Assembly: GCA_037127255.1 (NCBI GenBank)
Contig: JBANSL010000003.1
Span: forward strand, 374,501-438,500
Source: Persicaria tinctoria
Lineage: Eukaryota; Streptophyta; Magnoliopsida; Caryophyllales; Polygonaceae
Length of the DNA stretch: 64,000 nt
Direction of reading: 5' to 3'
Every line of letters starts with the position of its first letter. The first letter of the stretch is position 1. A model generated the notes under the pieces. The model saw only the letters and a list, made by a program, of their open reading frames with translations, had not been told where the DNA came from and made no database searches. Both the position numbers and the translations under genes were made by a program. Shown here piece by piece: positions 45,377 through 56,170 of this stretch.

Positions 45377-48201
45377 ATGGAGGCGGATCTGCTGGCGGCG
45401 ACGGAGGTTGGTGGTGATGCGACGACGATGGAGGTGGAGGGTGGTGGAGCATCGGGGGAGGCGGTGGCGGTGGAGTCGGTGGCTGAAGAGACGGTGGTGC
45501 TGGCGGCTTTGGCGGCGGAGGAGGGTGGTGGTGGTGGGGCGGCGTCTAGCTGCGGCGTTGGAGGCGGAGCAGTGGCGGAGGCGGAGGATGCGTTATTACC
45601 GCCGCGGAAGCGTCGGACGATTGAGGTGTCCCCGGTCCCGACTCCACCGGTGTGTTATTTGAATTACTTTTTGTTTGATTTATTTTTATAATTTTAAAAT
45701 ATAATTTGATAGATTATAATATAGTTTTATAATATAAGTTTATAGAATATGATTGATAATATATATTGTTTGATAGAATATAATTTATAATATTTTGTTT
45801 GATTTATTTATATATTATATATTATAATGTTTTTTTATAATGTTTTTTTTATAGTATATAGTTTGATAGAAAAGAATATAGTTATAATTTGATAGAATAT
45901 AATAGATAGTATATATTCAAATACATAGAAAAAAATTACAATTGAAAGACAATAAAAAACATTAAAATATATTAAAATACTTCAAAATTATTTAATTAAC
46001 ATTAAAATATATTTGAATATATTAAAATATATTCAAATACATAAAAATAAATTTATATTGAAAGATAATAAAAAAAAATTAAAATATATTTGTAATACTT
46101 AATTAACATTAAAATATAATAAAAGACATTAAAACATATGAAAATATATTAAAATAGATCAAAAGACATTAGAATAACATTAAAATACATTAAAATATAC
46201 TGAAAATACATTAATATTTAACTGGATCATAATAACGGGCAGGGAGCCTTCGACCTCCCCCACACCAGCGGCGATCTCCTTGGGCTATGCAGATGATGTG
46301 ATCTCTGACGTCGTTGAGGAGGCTGACGGCGGTCAGGAGGGGCATGCTGAGGGTCAGGGGGGCCCGCGGGTAGAGCCCGAGCCCATCCCTGCGCAGGCTG
46401 CCGCACCGGCTGTGCAGGTCGACCCTTTATTGTCGTCGGGAGAGCTGCTTGTGTCTTACAGGCATCACCGCGCGTATCAGGTGTGGAGAGATCCTACGGT
46501 GGAGCTGCCGCTGCTGAAGTTCCACCACCGGGCGACTCACCTGCAGCCTTTCGAGCCCTACATATTTGAGGGCCCGGGGACCTGGGTGCAGGATCTTCTC
46601 CCATCCGGCATCCCCCAGCTGAGGTCCCTCCACTGGCAGTGTGTCGACGAGTTCACCTGCACGGGCTTTTTGGAGCATTGGCACCCGGAGATCAGCTCCT
46701 TCCACTTTCCATGGGGCGAGATGACCATCACGCTCCACGATGTTGCCTGTCTGGTGGGACTACCGATTGATGGCCAGCCTTGCACGTCACATCTGCCCGC
46801 AGGCGCTTTGGTCCCCGCCATCGCGGAGTACTACCAGCTCACCCCTGCGACTCTGAAGTCATACAGACACGCTGGCGGCCCTCCAGTGACTGGGTTTACT
46901 GCCCTGTGGCAGCAGAGACACGGGCCGCTCGTCGACCCCGCCCCCGCCGATGACCCAGAGGCCGCGGCTGATCCTGAGCAGATTCGGTTGCGCACGCATG
47001 TGGGAGGGGGGGCAGCCCCAGGATGACCCTGCACAGCGTCTGTTTCTGCACAGAGGGTACATGGCCATCGCTCTCGCCGCGACTTTGTTTGTGGACAAGT
47101 CGCAGAGTCGGATCCCATGGAGGATATTCGGCCTTATTTGGGACATCCCACGTACGGCCACCCTTGCATGGGTTGCAGGTGCCCTCGCATGCCTGTACAG
47201 GGGCCTAGGCGAGGCTACCCGCGCATGTGCGAAGGGTATAGACAGCTGCACGCCGATCTTACAGGTACGAGACCGTTGAATTAGAGTTTTAGTTTACAAA
47301 TATTTATATTATATGCTAACGACATACTTTTTTGTGTCAAGGCTTGGATATGGGCGTACTTCCCTCGCTTCCGAGGTGATTTCTCCAGCGACCCGGCTAG
47401 GAAGGATGACCCTCGCTTCTACGCGAAGTTCATCGGTCCGAAGGCGCCACATCGCATGAAGGACGACGCGAAGCTGAAGAAGATCCGGGAGCTGCGGGAC
47501 GAGGTGGACCGTCTTACCGTCGCTGATGTATGTATTCGAGACTCTATCTATATCACTTATAATTCTTAATTGTGAATTACATCTGATTTGTTTAATTGTA
47601 GGTCGAGTGGATGCCCTTTGGGCGTGATCTGGACTTCGACGGCCAGTACCGTCAGTCCACCTATCGGGGCACCATCACCTTTTGCGGGGAGGAGGAGCCG
47701 TATATGCCCGATAGGTGCCTCCGGCAGTTCGGACGGGTTCAGAGGATCCCGCAGCCTGTCTTCGCGCCGGATCAGGTCTGCCGCGACACGACCCTGAAGA
47801 ACGCGAGGTACATCGCCGTGTTTGCCCAGGGCCACAACAGGTGGCAGGACCTGCAGGACGAGGGTCGCTTCTATAGGCTGGCCGAGCACAGGCGCACCAG
47901 CAAGGATTGCGAGGCCGGTGTCTCTGAAGATTACATGGCTTGGTACGCGTAGCAGAGCCGGCCGTGCGTGCTGCCGACCACGCCACCCCATCCCGACCCG
48001 CCGGCGCCCGTCCACCCGATTGGCATGGATCCATGGGTGGACCTCCCTCAGCCTCCCGTCATCCGTCCAGTGTTGGTGGCCCGCTTTCGTGAGGTCGAGG
48101 GCTATTTGAGGGCCCTGGCTAGCGACCCTCGCATTGAGGAGCTAGTGGACGAGGTGACAAAGATTTTGAATAATGATGTACGCCATCCACCTGGCCAGTG
48201 A
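45377..48201 (+). pseudogene. Plant mobile domain (MAIN-like) gene of the MULE, frame broken
   Basis: Probable exons: 45377 to about 45650 (low-complexity Gly/Ala/Glu start, then PRKRRTIEVSPVPTPP), about 46242-47264, 47342-47527, 47602-48201. The body matches the plant mobile domain: LLSSGELLVSYRHHRAYQVW, CTGFLEHWHPEISSFHFPWG, EMTITLHDVACLVGLPIDGQ, then TLFVDKSQSRIPWRIFGLIW, GALACLYRGLGEATR, AWIWAYFPRFR, VEWMPFGRDLDFDGQYRQST. Two faults: a one-base shift in the G-run at about 47003-47015, after which the domain continues in the next frame, and an in-frame TAG at 47950-47952 in YMAWYA*QSRPCVLP, after which the frame stays open to 48201. PMD proteins such as MAIN/MAIL act in silencing and meristem maintenance; the copies in transposons are related. 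A recent pseudogene, or a sequence error in the G-run plus one stop. Confidence 0.8.
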
Positions 48202-48529
48202 TGTACATTTATACTTTTGCAGTTTCTGTCTTGATATTATAATTTTATATTACGGATTTTGTATCTATCTCTATATTTCTGTTTCTATCTCGAGTAGACT
48301 CTTATCATTTCTTCCGAGTCATATTGAACGTAAACATCAAGAACGAAAACGTTAATATGATCCTTTTGTGTATGTTGTTTATAGTGTTTTCCTGCATATT
48401 TTGGTTAGGAACTTCCCTCAGGATTTGTGAGGGAGTACGGAAACAGCTTGTAGAAGTAGATCGATATCAAGAACGAAAACGTTAATATGATATGGTTACG
48501 AGTCATATTGATCGTAATGGATCCTTTTA

Positions 48530-48721
48530 GGGTTTGGGTAGGGGTTTAGGGTTTGGCTAGGGTTTAGGAAACAGCACGTCCTTAAGGACGTGCAAGCACG
48601 GCCTTGACCCCGTGTTGTTTCCTAAACCCTAAACCCTAACCTAGTCACTCCCTAAAACCCTAGCCAAACCCTAAACCCTAGCTCGTCCTTAACGACGCGC
48701 AGCATGTCCTTAAGGACGTGC
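48530..48721. repeat. Central inverted repeat with telomere-like CCCTAAA words and two palindromes
   Basis: TTTAGGGTTTGGCTAGGGTT and GGAAACAGCACG on the left face CCTAAACCCTAAACC and CCCTAGCCAAACCCTAAACC on the right. It contains the perfect 20-bp palindrome at 48574-48593 and a one-base variant at 48702-48721. It lies between the two genes of the MULE, and the same mix (AAACCCTAAACCC plus palindrome) occurs at the element's right end (52377-52459). Confidence 0.75.
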
Positions 48722-49139
48722 TAGGGTTCTGCTTACAATGAACGCAACAGTGCCTATTTGAAGCGAAGGAGGACAGCTTGATTCCGCACTCCAAAACAAA
48801 GTCCGACTTGTTTCGATATATTCTTTCACCGTTAGAATCGTTATGGCCGAGCCGCAAAGCAATCCTCGTCTCCAAGTATCCGCACTCTACGGATTGATTT
48901 CGTAGAGTGAATATATTTCGTATTCCTTCCATTTTGTTCATATTTCCAATAATGTTAATACAGTTTCGAGACTTTACGTCTGAGTTCTCGGACCCAAGGG
49001 TTTGGAATGACCGTGACGAAATGGTTACGCATTTCAAGGACTTTAGTCGGAGACACTGCATGATTTTAGTAATCAAGCGGTCTTGGACGGGGGCGTCGAA
49101 TCGTCCAGACGGGGTTCTCCTTGCTTGCGAGCAGTTTGG

Positions 49140-49546
49140 GGAGTACCGACCACGCGGGAGGAAGTTCCGAAGCACGCAGTCGAAGATAAATGGTTGTTCA
49201 TTCTCTCTACACGGACACGAAGCTCCGCCGGGTCACTGGGTTATGACGGTAACCCACGGTGTTCATAACCACGGGCTTTCCACGAGCTTGAAGGGTCACG
49301 CCATCGCCGGACAGATGACAGATGGGGAAAAGAAGATGGCGAGGTGGATGAAGGAAATTGACACTCCTCCAAAATCCATTGGGTACGGATTGAGGCAGTT
49401 GGATGAGACCAGCGTCACGTCAAGGAAGAGCCATACCAACACGCTCGCCATGGTGGTCGCCGAAGAATGAGGTAGTCGGACGATGACCCAGGATACCTTG
49501 CACCATCTGCGGGAAAGAAGGTACTACTACGACATCAGACGACAAC
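49140..49546 (+). repeat. 407-bp direct repeat, copy 1 (transposase coding)
   Basis: As far as I can see identical to 51001-51407 (offset 1861). It covers the FAR1-like region from GEYRPRGRKF to the words RYYYDIRRQ. The two copies bracket the LTR at 49547-50993. Confidence 0.95.
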
Positions 49547-50993
49547 TGATGAGACACATTTAGGTAGTGTTAATATAATCTTTTAGATAGGTTTAGACAT
49601 GGTGAAATGCATGAGTTAGAGTAGTTTTCATGTTTTGATTATGCTTTAAATTAGAGTCGGAATCTACGAGGTTTATGCATGATTTCAGGTGATTGTGAAG
49701 AGGTGGAGCTAAGCTCGAGCCAATGTTGGAAGATTGGACGAGAATAGCAGAGCAAGAGAGCCGAGGAGATGAGCTAAAGCTTGTAAAGGATTGGAGCTGT
49801 CCAGGTTGGCGACGCTGTACTAAAACGAGTCGTTTGAAGGCTGTATTTATCGGATCGGGGCGTACTTATACTTGTTGGAAAGAGGATTCGAAGACCTACA
49901 ACTTTCGTGTTTACGACTTTTCCAAATTCAACCTTGAAAACAGCGAAATCGGGACTTCAAATGTGGCTGCTGGATGTAACTCGGTTTGGGCAAAAGAACT
50001 TGGCCGAGTTATTTATGTTCAACCCAAGTTATTTGGCGAAATGCATTCTGGTTTGTGGGCCACATGCTTGGGCCGGTTTTAGGTGTAGTTTAATATAGAT
50101 TTATGATTATTAGTGGTATGAATAAGTTGATGATTAGGTTAGAACGTAGAACGAAGAGAGATATAGCAACCATGGGAGACTTTTGTGATTTCTCTCCAAC
50201 TATGAACATCTAAACTTCTTTGCTTGGGAAAATTAATCGAAGCTTCAGGTTTGCAATTTTATTGTGAGATTTCTCTATTTTAATACTCCTCTTTGAATAT
50301 TATCAATTCTTTGCGCCGATTGTTTAGGGTTTTTGTGAATTTCCGTTAGTCTGATCAACTGATGCCTTTTCATGATAATCTATAGCTAGATATAGGTAAT
50401 TTCTGGTTGAATTATCTATATTCTTGAGTAGCAAAGTATGAATCTCTGAAACTGGTTGATTTAGGGATTTATATAAAGAATTGATTTGCAATTGATGCAA
50501 TAACTGGTTGTGCGTGTCGATTGTCTTTGTTGATTTCCTTTAAGCTTAATCGATTATTGAATTGAATCTTGATAGTTTCAAAATTGTTTGATAATTAGGG
50601 TTTTCAGGGTCTGGTTGTCCTGTTAACTAATTTCGATAAGGAAATGGATTCAAAAGACCTAGTCTTTCCACAACAAAGTGTTCAAGAGGAAGTTATCTGT
50701 TCGATTTCGATGATCAATGAATAAACCTGCTTGCTGAGATTGGTTGACCTAAGCTATTTATCTCATTTTCATTCATTCAAGTTGTTTAGTTTGCTAGTTT
50801 TGCTTACTTTTGCATTCTTATTTAGTTTAAACCATCAAAATCCCCCCTCTTTGTTTCTTGTTCTTGTTGACACACTTTACTTGCATACAAATCATAGACT
50901 CTCTGTGGGATCGACCCGTACTTGCCAAACTACATTAGTTAGGTTAGTCGGTTATATTTGATAGGATTTAAGGCGACTGAAAATCCTCTGTCA
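49547..50993 (+). mobile_element. Single LTR of a Ty3-type retrotransposon (1447 bp)
   Basis: It starts TGATGAGACAC and ends CTCTGTCA. It contains words common in plant Ty3 LTRs (GACCTACAACTTTCGTGTT; GGGATCGACCCGTACTTGCC near the 3' end). Seven or eight bases (AAATTTCC) follow before the second 407-bp copy begins, so no normal 5-bp target duplication can be seen and no internal region or second LTR is present. The frame at 49723-50082 is not a recognised protein. Confidence 0.7.
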
Positions 50994-51000
50994 AATTTCC

Positions 51001-51407
51001 GGAGTACCGACCACGCGGGAGGAAGTTCCGAAGCACGCAGTCGAAGATAAATGGTTGTTCATTCTCTCTACACGGACACGAAGCTCCGCCGGGTCACTGG
51101 GTTATGACGGTAACCCACGGTGTTCATAACCACGGGCTTTCCACGAGCTTGAAGGGTCACGCCATCGCCGGACAGATGACAGATGGGGAAAAGAAGATGG
51201 CGAGGTGGATGAAGGAAATTGACACTCCTCCAAAATCCATTGGGTACGGATTGAGGCAGTTGGATGAGACCAGCGTCACGTCAAGGAAGAGCCATACCAA
51301 CACGCTCGCCATGGTGGTCGCCGAAGAATGAGGTAGTCGGACGATGACCCAGGATACCTTGCACCATCTGCGGGAAAGAAGGTACTACTACGACATCAGA
51401 CGACAAC
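51001..51407 (+). repeat. 407-bp direct repeat, copy 2
   Basis: Second copy of 49140-49546. Here the reading frame continues (DDDNVLNDLFLAHPDGIRLL) into the MULE catalytic domain. The junction to the LTR side is at GGAGTACC. Confidence 0.95.
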
Positions 51408-52439
51408 CGGATGACGACAACGTCTTGAACGACCTCTTCCTCGCGCATCCCGATGGGATACGCCTTCTCCGAAGGTTCCATTACGTCATCATAATGGACA
51501 GCACATACAAAACAAATGCGTAAGTTACTTAATTACGATTACATTATTGCACATATAGCCAATTTAAAGTATTTTATATGTAACATATTTACACTTGCAG
51601 ATATGGGATTCCTTTGTGCGAGGTGGTCGGGTTCACACCCTCAGGCAATACTTACTGCATCGCATATGCCTTCATGTCGCAAGAAAACGAAGACACATAC
51701 GCCTGGGTGTTGCGACAACTTCAGATCTTGCTTGGGACGGTTCAGCCTCAAGCTATCATGACTGATCGAGAGCTAGGTCTCTTGGCGGCGCTGAATGTTG
51801 TCTTCCCCGACGTCCAACATCTCCTTTGTTGGTTACACATGACGAGAAGATGCGAGGAAGCTGCTCTGAAGATCACGAAGAATTTAAACCACGCTGGCAT
51901 CTTTAAGGGCAACTGTTGGGGGCTGTTCGAATGGAGGTCGGAGGAATCATTCAACCGACGTCGTCGGGCGCTACACGCTGCATGGCATCCATTCCCAGGT
52001 GTGGTGGCGTATTTAGAGTCGGTTTGGCTTCCATACAGCAGGAGCATCGTACGATGCTACGTAGATAATGCTTCCATCTCGGCACCCGTACGACAAAGAG
52101 GTACAACCTTACTTCATATCTCCCATTACAATATGATATAATATCGAATATTTAGTGGTATTCCACAACTTTACTATTTTCCTAGATTGTATTCCACAAC
52201 TTTATTAAAATTATGAATGTAACCATTTTTTCCGTTCTTTGTAACGTTATTCGCATATTATCCGATTGAAAACCTTAACAATTATTGTTTTCTATTTAAT
52301 TTGACCCTAAATTCTTCAACTCCACTAGCTAAACACTTCAATTTTATCAATTAACATTACAAAACCGGCGGAAAATCTAAACCCTAAACCCTAAACGTGA
52401 AACCCTAACTAGGGTTTGCACGTCCTTAACAACGTGCAA

Positions 52440-52459
52440 GCACGTCCTTAAGGACGTGC
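52440..52459. promoter_or_regulatory. 20-bp perfect palindrome near the MULE right end
   Basis: GCACGTCCTTAAGGACGTGC, identical to 48574-48593 and, in the duplicated segment, 56425-56444. It may be a transposase-binding site; that is inference. Confidence 0.7.
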
Positions 52460-53230
52460 AAATCCTTAATCCGGATTTGCGGTGTATATAGTGACACCCT
52501 TAAAAATATCTAAAAATAAATAGTCTATTAAAGGTCAAAGTGGAATAATTGGGCTCCGATTAAATTACACGCGGCTTAGCCAGCCTTCGAGTTTCAGATA
52601 TGTCTAAACTCAAATTCTTACCTTATTAAAAAAAAAATAGATTAACAGCAACGACAACTACACATTTTTTTAGGTCAACTATTTTAAAATTAATATATAG
52701 CACACAACATACTATATATCATAGAATTTACAATTTTGCATAAACATTGTCTTTCTTTATTTAAAAAATCAATATCTTAAATTTTAAGAATGAATAGAAA
52801 CAAGTAAAATGTTAAATTGTATAATGTTTGTGATATTAAATATAAATATGAGTATAAAGTCATAAAAAATATACATTTTATAATAATTTAGCGATTAATG
52901 TTAACTATAAAAAAATCTTAAGATATTTGTATAAAACTTTTTCAATGTTAATATATTATAAAAATCAATTATATAATATGAAATATTATTATATATAATT
53001 TATATTAAAAAACTTAAGCTAAAACTCTAGTTATAAAACATAAAATAAGAAATAGAATGGCTCTTCTATTAATTTGATGCTCTCAACTTAGCAAAAACTA
53101 AAAGTTGAGCTGTGCTATATATATGTTGGTGGGGAGCGGCCGCATGTTCGAATATGGATTAGTTGGGCTTCATGGTCCGGTCCAATTTGTATCCATCAAT
53201 ATTACCCCCTATCATTATCTATCATTCTAT

Positions 53231-53409
53231 TTTATTTTTATTTTTTTTGATAAGATAAGAATTCGAGGGTCAGACCTGTCTGACACTTCGAGTGGCCGAC
53301 AAACCGTCAAAACATACAACAAAAATAACAAAAGGTGCAAATCAGACAGTGATAAGCAAACAATTCCGAGAGACCTAGCAAACCTAATCCTAACACGTCG
53401 GGGACAACA
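53231..53409 (-). mobile_element. 5'-truncated poly-A retroposon, 17-bp TSD
   Basis: On the minus strand it ends in CGAATTCTTATCTTATC then poly-A (plus-strand T-run at 53231-53248). It is flanked by the exact duplication ATTATCTATCATTCTAT (53214-53230, 53410-53426). It shares GTTGTATGTTTTGACGG, TTGTCGGCCACTCG and CAGACAGGTCTGACC with the 3' end of 41939-43419. Confidence 0.88.
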
Positions 53410-53467
53410 ATTATCTATCATTCTATCAATCAATCAAAGTGCAATGCACGTGAATAAAAAGAGGAAA

Positions 53468-53862
53468 AATGATTCAAAAAAATATCAACTATCACATATG
53501 AACTAAAAAAAGTCTCAAAATAATACAAACTATCCATCTATAAACCAAAAATAATACAAATTTTAAAATCAACTAAAAATAATACAAACTATGAACTTTT
53601 AACTCAAAATAATACAAACTTTTAACTCAAAATAACAAAACATTTTTTTAAAAAAATTACAAAAATAATACAAACTTTTGAAATTTGTATTATTTATTAT
53701 TTAAAGTCAAAATTTCATTGATTGTATTGTTTTTTGCTGATTTTAAAGTTTGTATTATTTTTGGTTTATAGGTGGATAGTTTTTATTATTTTAAGACTTT
53801 TTTTAGTTCGTATTATTTTTTGTTCATATCTCATAGTTGATATTATTTCGAGTCATTTGTCA
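53468..53862. mobile_element. Foldback element of AATAATACAAACT repeats
   Basis: About 115-bp inverted arms (AACTATCACATATGAACTAA, AAAAAGTCTCAAAATAATAC, AAACTATCCATCTATAAACC on the left, inverted on the right). AATAATACAAACT repeats fill the middle. There is no clear target duplication. Its copy is at about 57453-57847. Confidence 0.7.
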
Positions 53863-53974
53863 TAAAAATATACAGTAGCTACTTTGAATTCCAAAATGGA
53901 AATACTCCGTATATCTTAGGACGTAGATAGAAGTGGTCATGGATGAAACCAGGAAAAAAAAATCCTTTTTGTTA

Positions 53975-54374
53975 TTTGCACGGTGGGTTCTCGCCAAACG
54001 CACGGTGCTGGTGCCGGCTTCTCAATCCGGCAGCCAGGCTTGCCGATCTCGGACTCCCAAACCGGCATCATGTATGCCCTTGCCGGACTCCCAAACCGGC
54101 ATCCAATGCCCGAGGTAAGTTCGAGCAAGCGATGCCCCGGTTCTCCAGCCTTTCCGACGATGTGACTGAAGCGATGCCCGAGGTAAGCGTGCCGAACCCG
54201 GAATCCGGCACCGGAATTCAGCTTTGGTTCAGATTTTTAGTCGGTTTGACTGATTGGACGAAAGCGCAGATTCCCTCGCACCATGTCTGCCGGTTTGGGA
54301 GTCCGGCATCGGCATCTGGGTCTGCCGGTTCAGCAAGCCGGCACCGTGCGCCTGGCGATATGAACGCCGTGCAA
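53975..54374. mobile_element. GC-rich inverted-repeat element, possible TSD TTA
   Basis: The ends TTTGCACGGTGGGTTCTCGC and the inverse of GCGATATGAACGCCGTGCAA pair over about 55 bp. TTA occurs at 53972-53974 and 54375-54377. The interior has CTCCCAAACCGGCATC in both orientations. A 153-codon frame crosses it (53943-54404) but resembles nothing known and is probably repeat-derived. Its copy is at 57960-58359. Confidence 0.6.
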
Positions 54375-54423
54375 TTAGCAGAACCGATTAAAATCCGTGA
54401 ATAGGGTAAACTCTTCTACAGTA

Positions 54424-54639
54424 CTCCCCTGTTACTTTTTATTTGTCTTTTTACTATCTATCTATATTTTTTAAGGTGATAATCTATAAAAAAAATATTT
54501 TTTTTTTTAATAATCTCATACTTATTAGTAATAAGTATAATATTATTAAAAACGATTGAATATAAAATTAATATTTTATATAGTTTTTAACTTTTTAAAG
54601 AAAACGTGCAAGTTTTGAAAAAAAAAAAAACAGAGGGAG
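54424..54639. mobile_element. Stowaway MITE, TSD TA
   Basis: CTCCCCTGTTACTTTTTATT with the inverse end CAGAGGGAG and TA flanks. Its duplicate is at 58409-58624. Confidence 0.75.
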
Positions 54640-55083
54640 TATAAAATTAGAATGTTTAGTAAATACTCCATGTGGTCAGAGATTTATTTAATGTTTTATA
54701 CAATTACACCATAATTAAGAAAATTTCTCTCTTCGATCAAAAAAAAAATTTCTTACTTAAAATTTGAAGGTTCAGTCTACATCTATATTAATTAAAAATA
54801 TTGGAACTCAAAACAAATAGACCCACAAATGAAAAGAAAAAGCATATCAACACCAACGGGGGAGGTGAGATAATTTTCATAAAATGAAATTAAGAAACAA
54901 GGATGATAAAAGTGAACAATTAATTTTTCGAAAGCTGTACAACTTCAAATAATGTTGATCATTTTGTGTTGTTGTTGTTAAAACGTCAAATAAATCTGTT
55001 CGGAAGAAAGGGGAAGAAAAAAAGAGAGAGAATAATCAAACCAATTCAATCAAACGTTATAGGCCATTAGCATTAATTAGAGG

Positions 55084-56170
55084 GTTTGTTACGGGATCCC
55101 TTGTCTCCATGAGATTCAGGCATACGTCAACTCCGGTACTCCGATACCCGTCGATGACATCCACCCGTTCTGGATGGATTTGTCATGGACTGACATCGAC
55201 GACAGCCCACTGCCGTATGAGCTGTCATCTTCATACACGGCTTCCAACGATGTATGCGAGGATGAGCTGCACCCACCCTCATCAACAAGCGTCAAAAGGA
55301 AGGGGAGGCCTCGGGGGTCGAGGAATGCCTGCAGAACCAACCCGTTGCCATACGAGGAGGTAAGGGAAAGGTTTGAGAGAGAAGAAGCGCGTGCTGCTCG
55401 AAATGCTGCTCGGCCTCGTCCACAAGCGACCTCAGCTCGACGTGGACATGATGATGTGTTCGGAGGGTTCAACTGGGGTCGAAACAACGTTGATCCCTTC
55501 ATGCTCGGTCATATTGAGACGGTGAGGGACACTGTTGGAGATGGTCATTGTGGCTACCGTGCTTTGGCGGCTTTGACATCACCGATCGGCGAGACTGCTT
55601 TCCCGGAACTCAAAACGTTACTATGCAATCACTTGGAGGATCACGCCGATCTGTACGCCGGTTGTTATACGGGAGGGTACCCATTCCAGCAGTTCGTCGA
55701 CTACCAGAGATGGGCGGGAGCTGTGCATGGTGATAGGAGACGGTGGATAGACCTACCCATTATGGGTTTAGTATTTGCAACGGTATATCAGATTCCTCTC
55801 GTCGTCCTAGCTTGGCATCATCCGTTCACATGTCTCCTCATGATCTCGACGACACCTGCTAACAACCCTCAATCAGCAACTCTTGGTGTAGCCTGCATCG
55901 GAAACCAAGACCATTTTGCCGCGGTACGACTTCAAACGTCTTTTTTTTATTACCTATTCATGCTTTTCATATATATGTCAATACTCTAACTCTAATTTTC
56001 CGTTCTCATAGATCTGGTTGCGTCCTAACGCTCCTCTTCCGCCGCCTCCGCCAGAATGGGTCAAACATCATCATCCGAGCGTGGAAGGATGGGATGCTCC
56101 ATTTCAAGCTCAGATTGAGAGATTTCGAGCCTTGCGTGTCGAGTCCGGCCGCCCTTTACTATTTTCCTAG
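55084..56170 (+). pseudogene. SWIM zinc-finger remnant and OTU cysteine-protease domain of the MULE transposase
   Basis: The C-terminal part of the transposase, cut off from its front. Coding begins mid-motif: CYGIPCLHEIQAYVNSGTPI, the CxxxxC-x-H end of a SWIM finger, then PVDDIHPFWMDLSW. A basic linker (KRKGRPRGSRNACR) leads to an OTU domain: DTVGDGHCGYRALAAL with the catalytic Cys codon at 55549-55551, and ACIGNQDHFAAV with the His codon at 55912-55914. Exon 1 ends at 55923; exon 2 is 56012-56170 (IWLRPNAPLPPPPPEWVKHH to ESGRPLLFS, stop TAG). The OTU frame itself is intact. OTU proteases normally remove ubiquitin; activity here is inferred. An internal ATG at 55174 could give a free 271-codon reading frame without splicing. 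It is joined at its left to flank-derived sequence, so the normal promoter is missing. Confidence 0.82.

Larger units (their letters stand above)
48952..52101 (+). pseudogene. MULE transposase, N-terminal and catalytic part, interrupted
   Basis: Transposase of the Mutator-like element. An N-terminal FAR1-like DNA-binding region (HFKDFSRRHCMILVIKRSWT, STQSKINGCSFSLHG, WVMTVTHGVHNH) is followed by the linker (DGEKKMARWMKEIDTPPKSI) and the MULE catalytic domain (HYVIIMDSTYKTN, GIPLCEVVGFTPSGNTYCIA, MTDRELGLLAALNVVFPDVQ, LLCWLHMTRRCEEAAL). Two catalytic Asp codons are visible at 51497-51499 and 51764-51766; the third acidic residue is less certain. An intron runs 51521-51600. Breaks: an in-frame TGA after VVAEE, present in both copies of the 407-bp repeat (49468-49470, 51329-51331); an LTR at 49547-50993; and loss of everything after about 52101. 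The missing SWIM-OTU end is at 55084. Left as it stands it cannot make a full transposase. Confidence 0.82.
45073..52499 (+). mobile_element. Mutator-like element carrying a plant-mobile-domain gene and a MULE-OTU transposase
   Basis: The terminal inverted repeats share CTATATACACCGCAAATCC plus nearby GTTGTTAAGGACGTGCAA, and a perfect 9-bp duplication TTAAAAATA flanks the element (45064-45072, 52500-52508). Inside, both on the plus strand, are a PMD/MAIN-like gene (45377-48201) and a FAR1-like/MULE transposase (from 48952). The transposase is broken by an LTR insertion and cut off at about 52101; its SWIM-OTU end is found at 55084-56170, beyond a 2.9-kb segment that contains this element's right end. 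A second copy of the right end lies at 56484 with the same TTAAAAATA (56485-56493). The undisturbed element would have run from 45073 to the 56484 end. PMD genes are known to ride on Mutator-like elements. Confidence 0.88.
52169..55083. repeat. 2.9-kb direct repeat, copy 1 (MULE 3' end plus flanking DNA)
   Basis: It matches 56154-59068 at a constant offset of 3985, with only about a dozen differences noticed. It starts inside the last codons of the transposase (CTTTACTATTTTCCTAG), runs through the MULE right end (52499) and about 2.6 kb of flank, and ends at GCATTAATTAGAG. It is followed directly by SWIM-OTU coding sequence. Contents: MULE end, AT-rich spacer (52510-53100), a retroposon (53231-53409), a foldback (53468-53862), a GC-rich inverted repeat (53975-54374), a Stowaway (54424-54639), and AT-rich spacer. 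Confidence 0.95.

Noticed and set aside
45198..45662. Arg-rich frame of 154 codons through the GA repeat
   Set aside because: The overlapping frame from 45377 leads into the PMD gene (PRKRRTIEVS) and is the better reading.
48530..48721. CCCTAAA words considered as interstitial telomere repeat
   Set aside because: Only a few interrupted units arranged as an inverted repeat within the MULE; also near its right end, so they belong to the transposon.
53943..54404. 153-codon frame, present twice (also 57928-58389)
   Set aside because: It crosses an inverted-repeat element and its edges; no domain, and duplication reflects the 2.9-kb repeat rather than selection.
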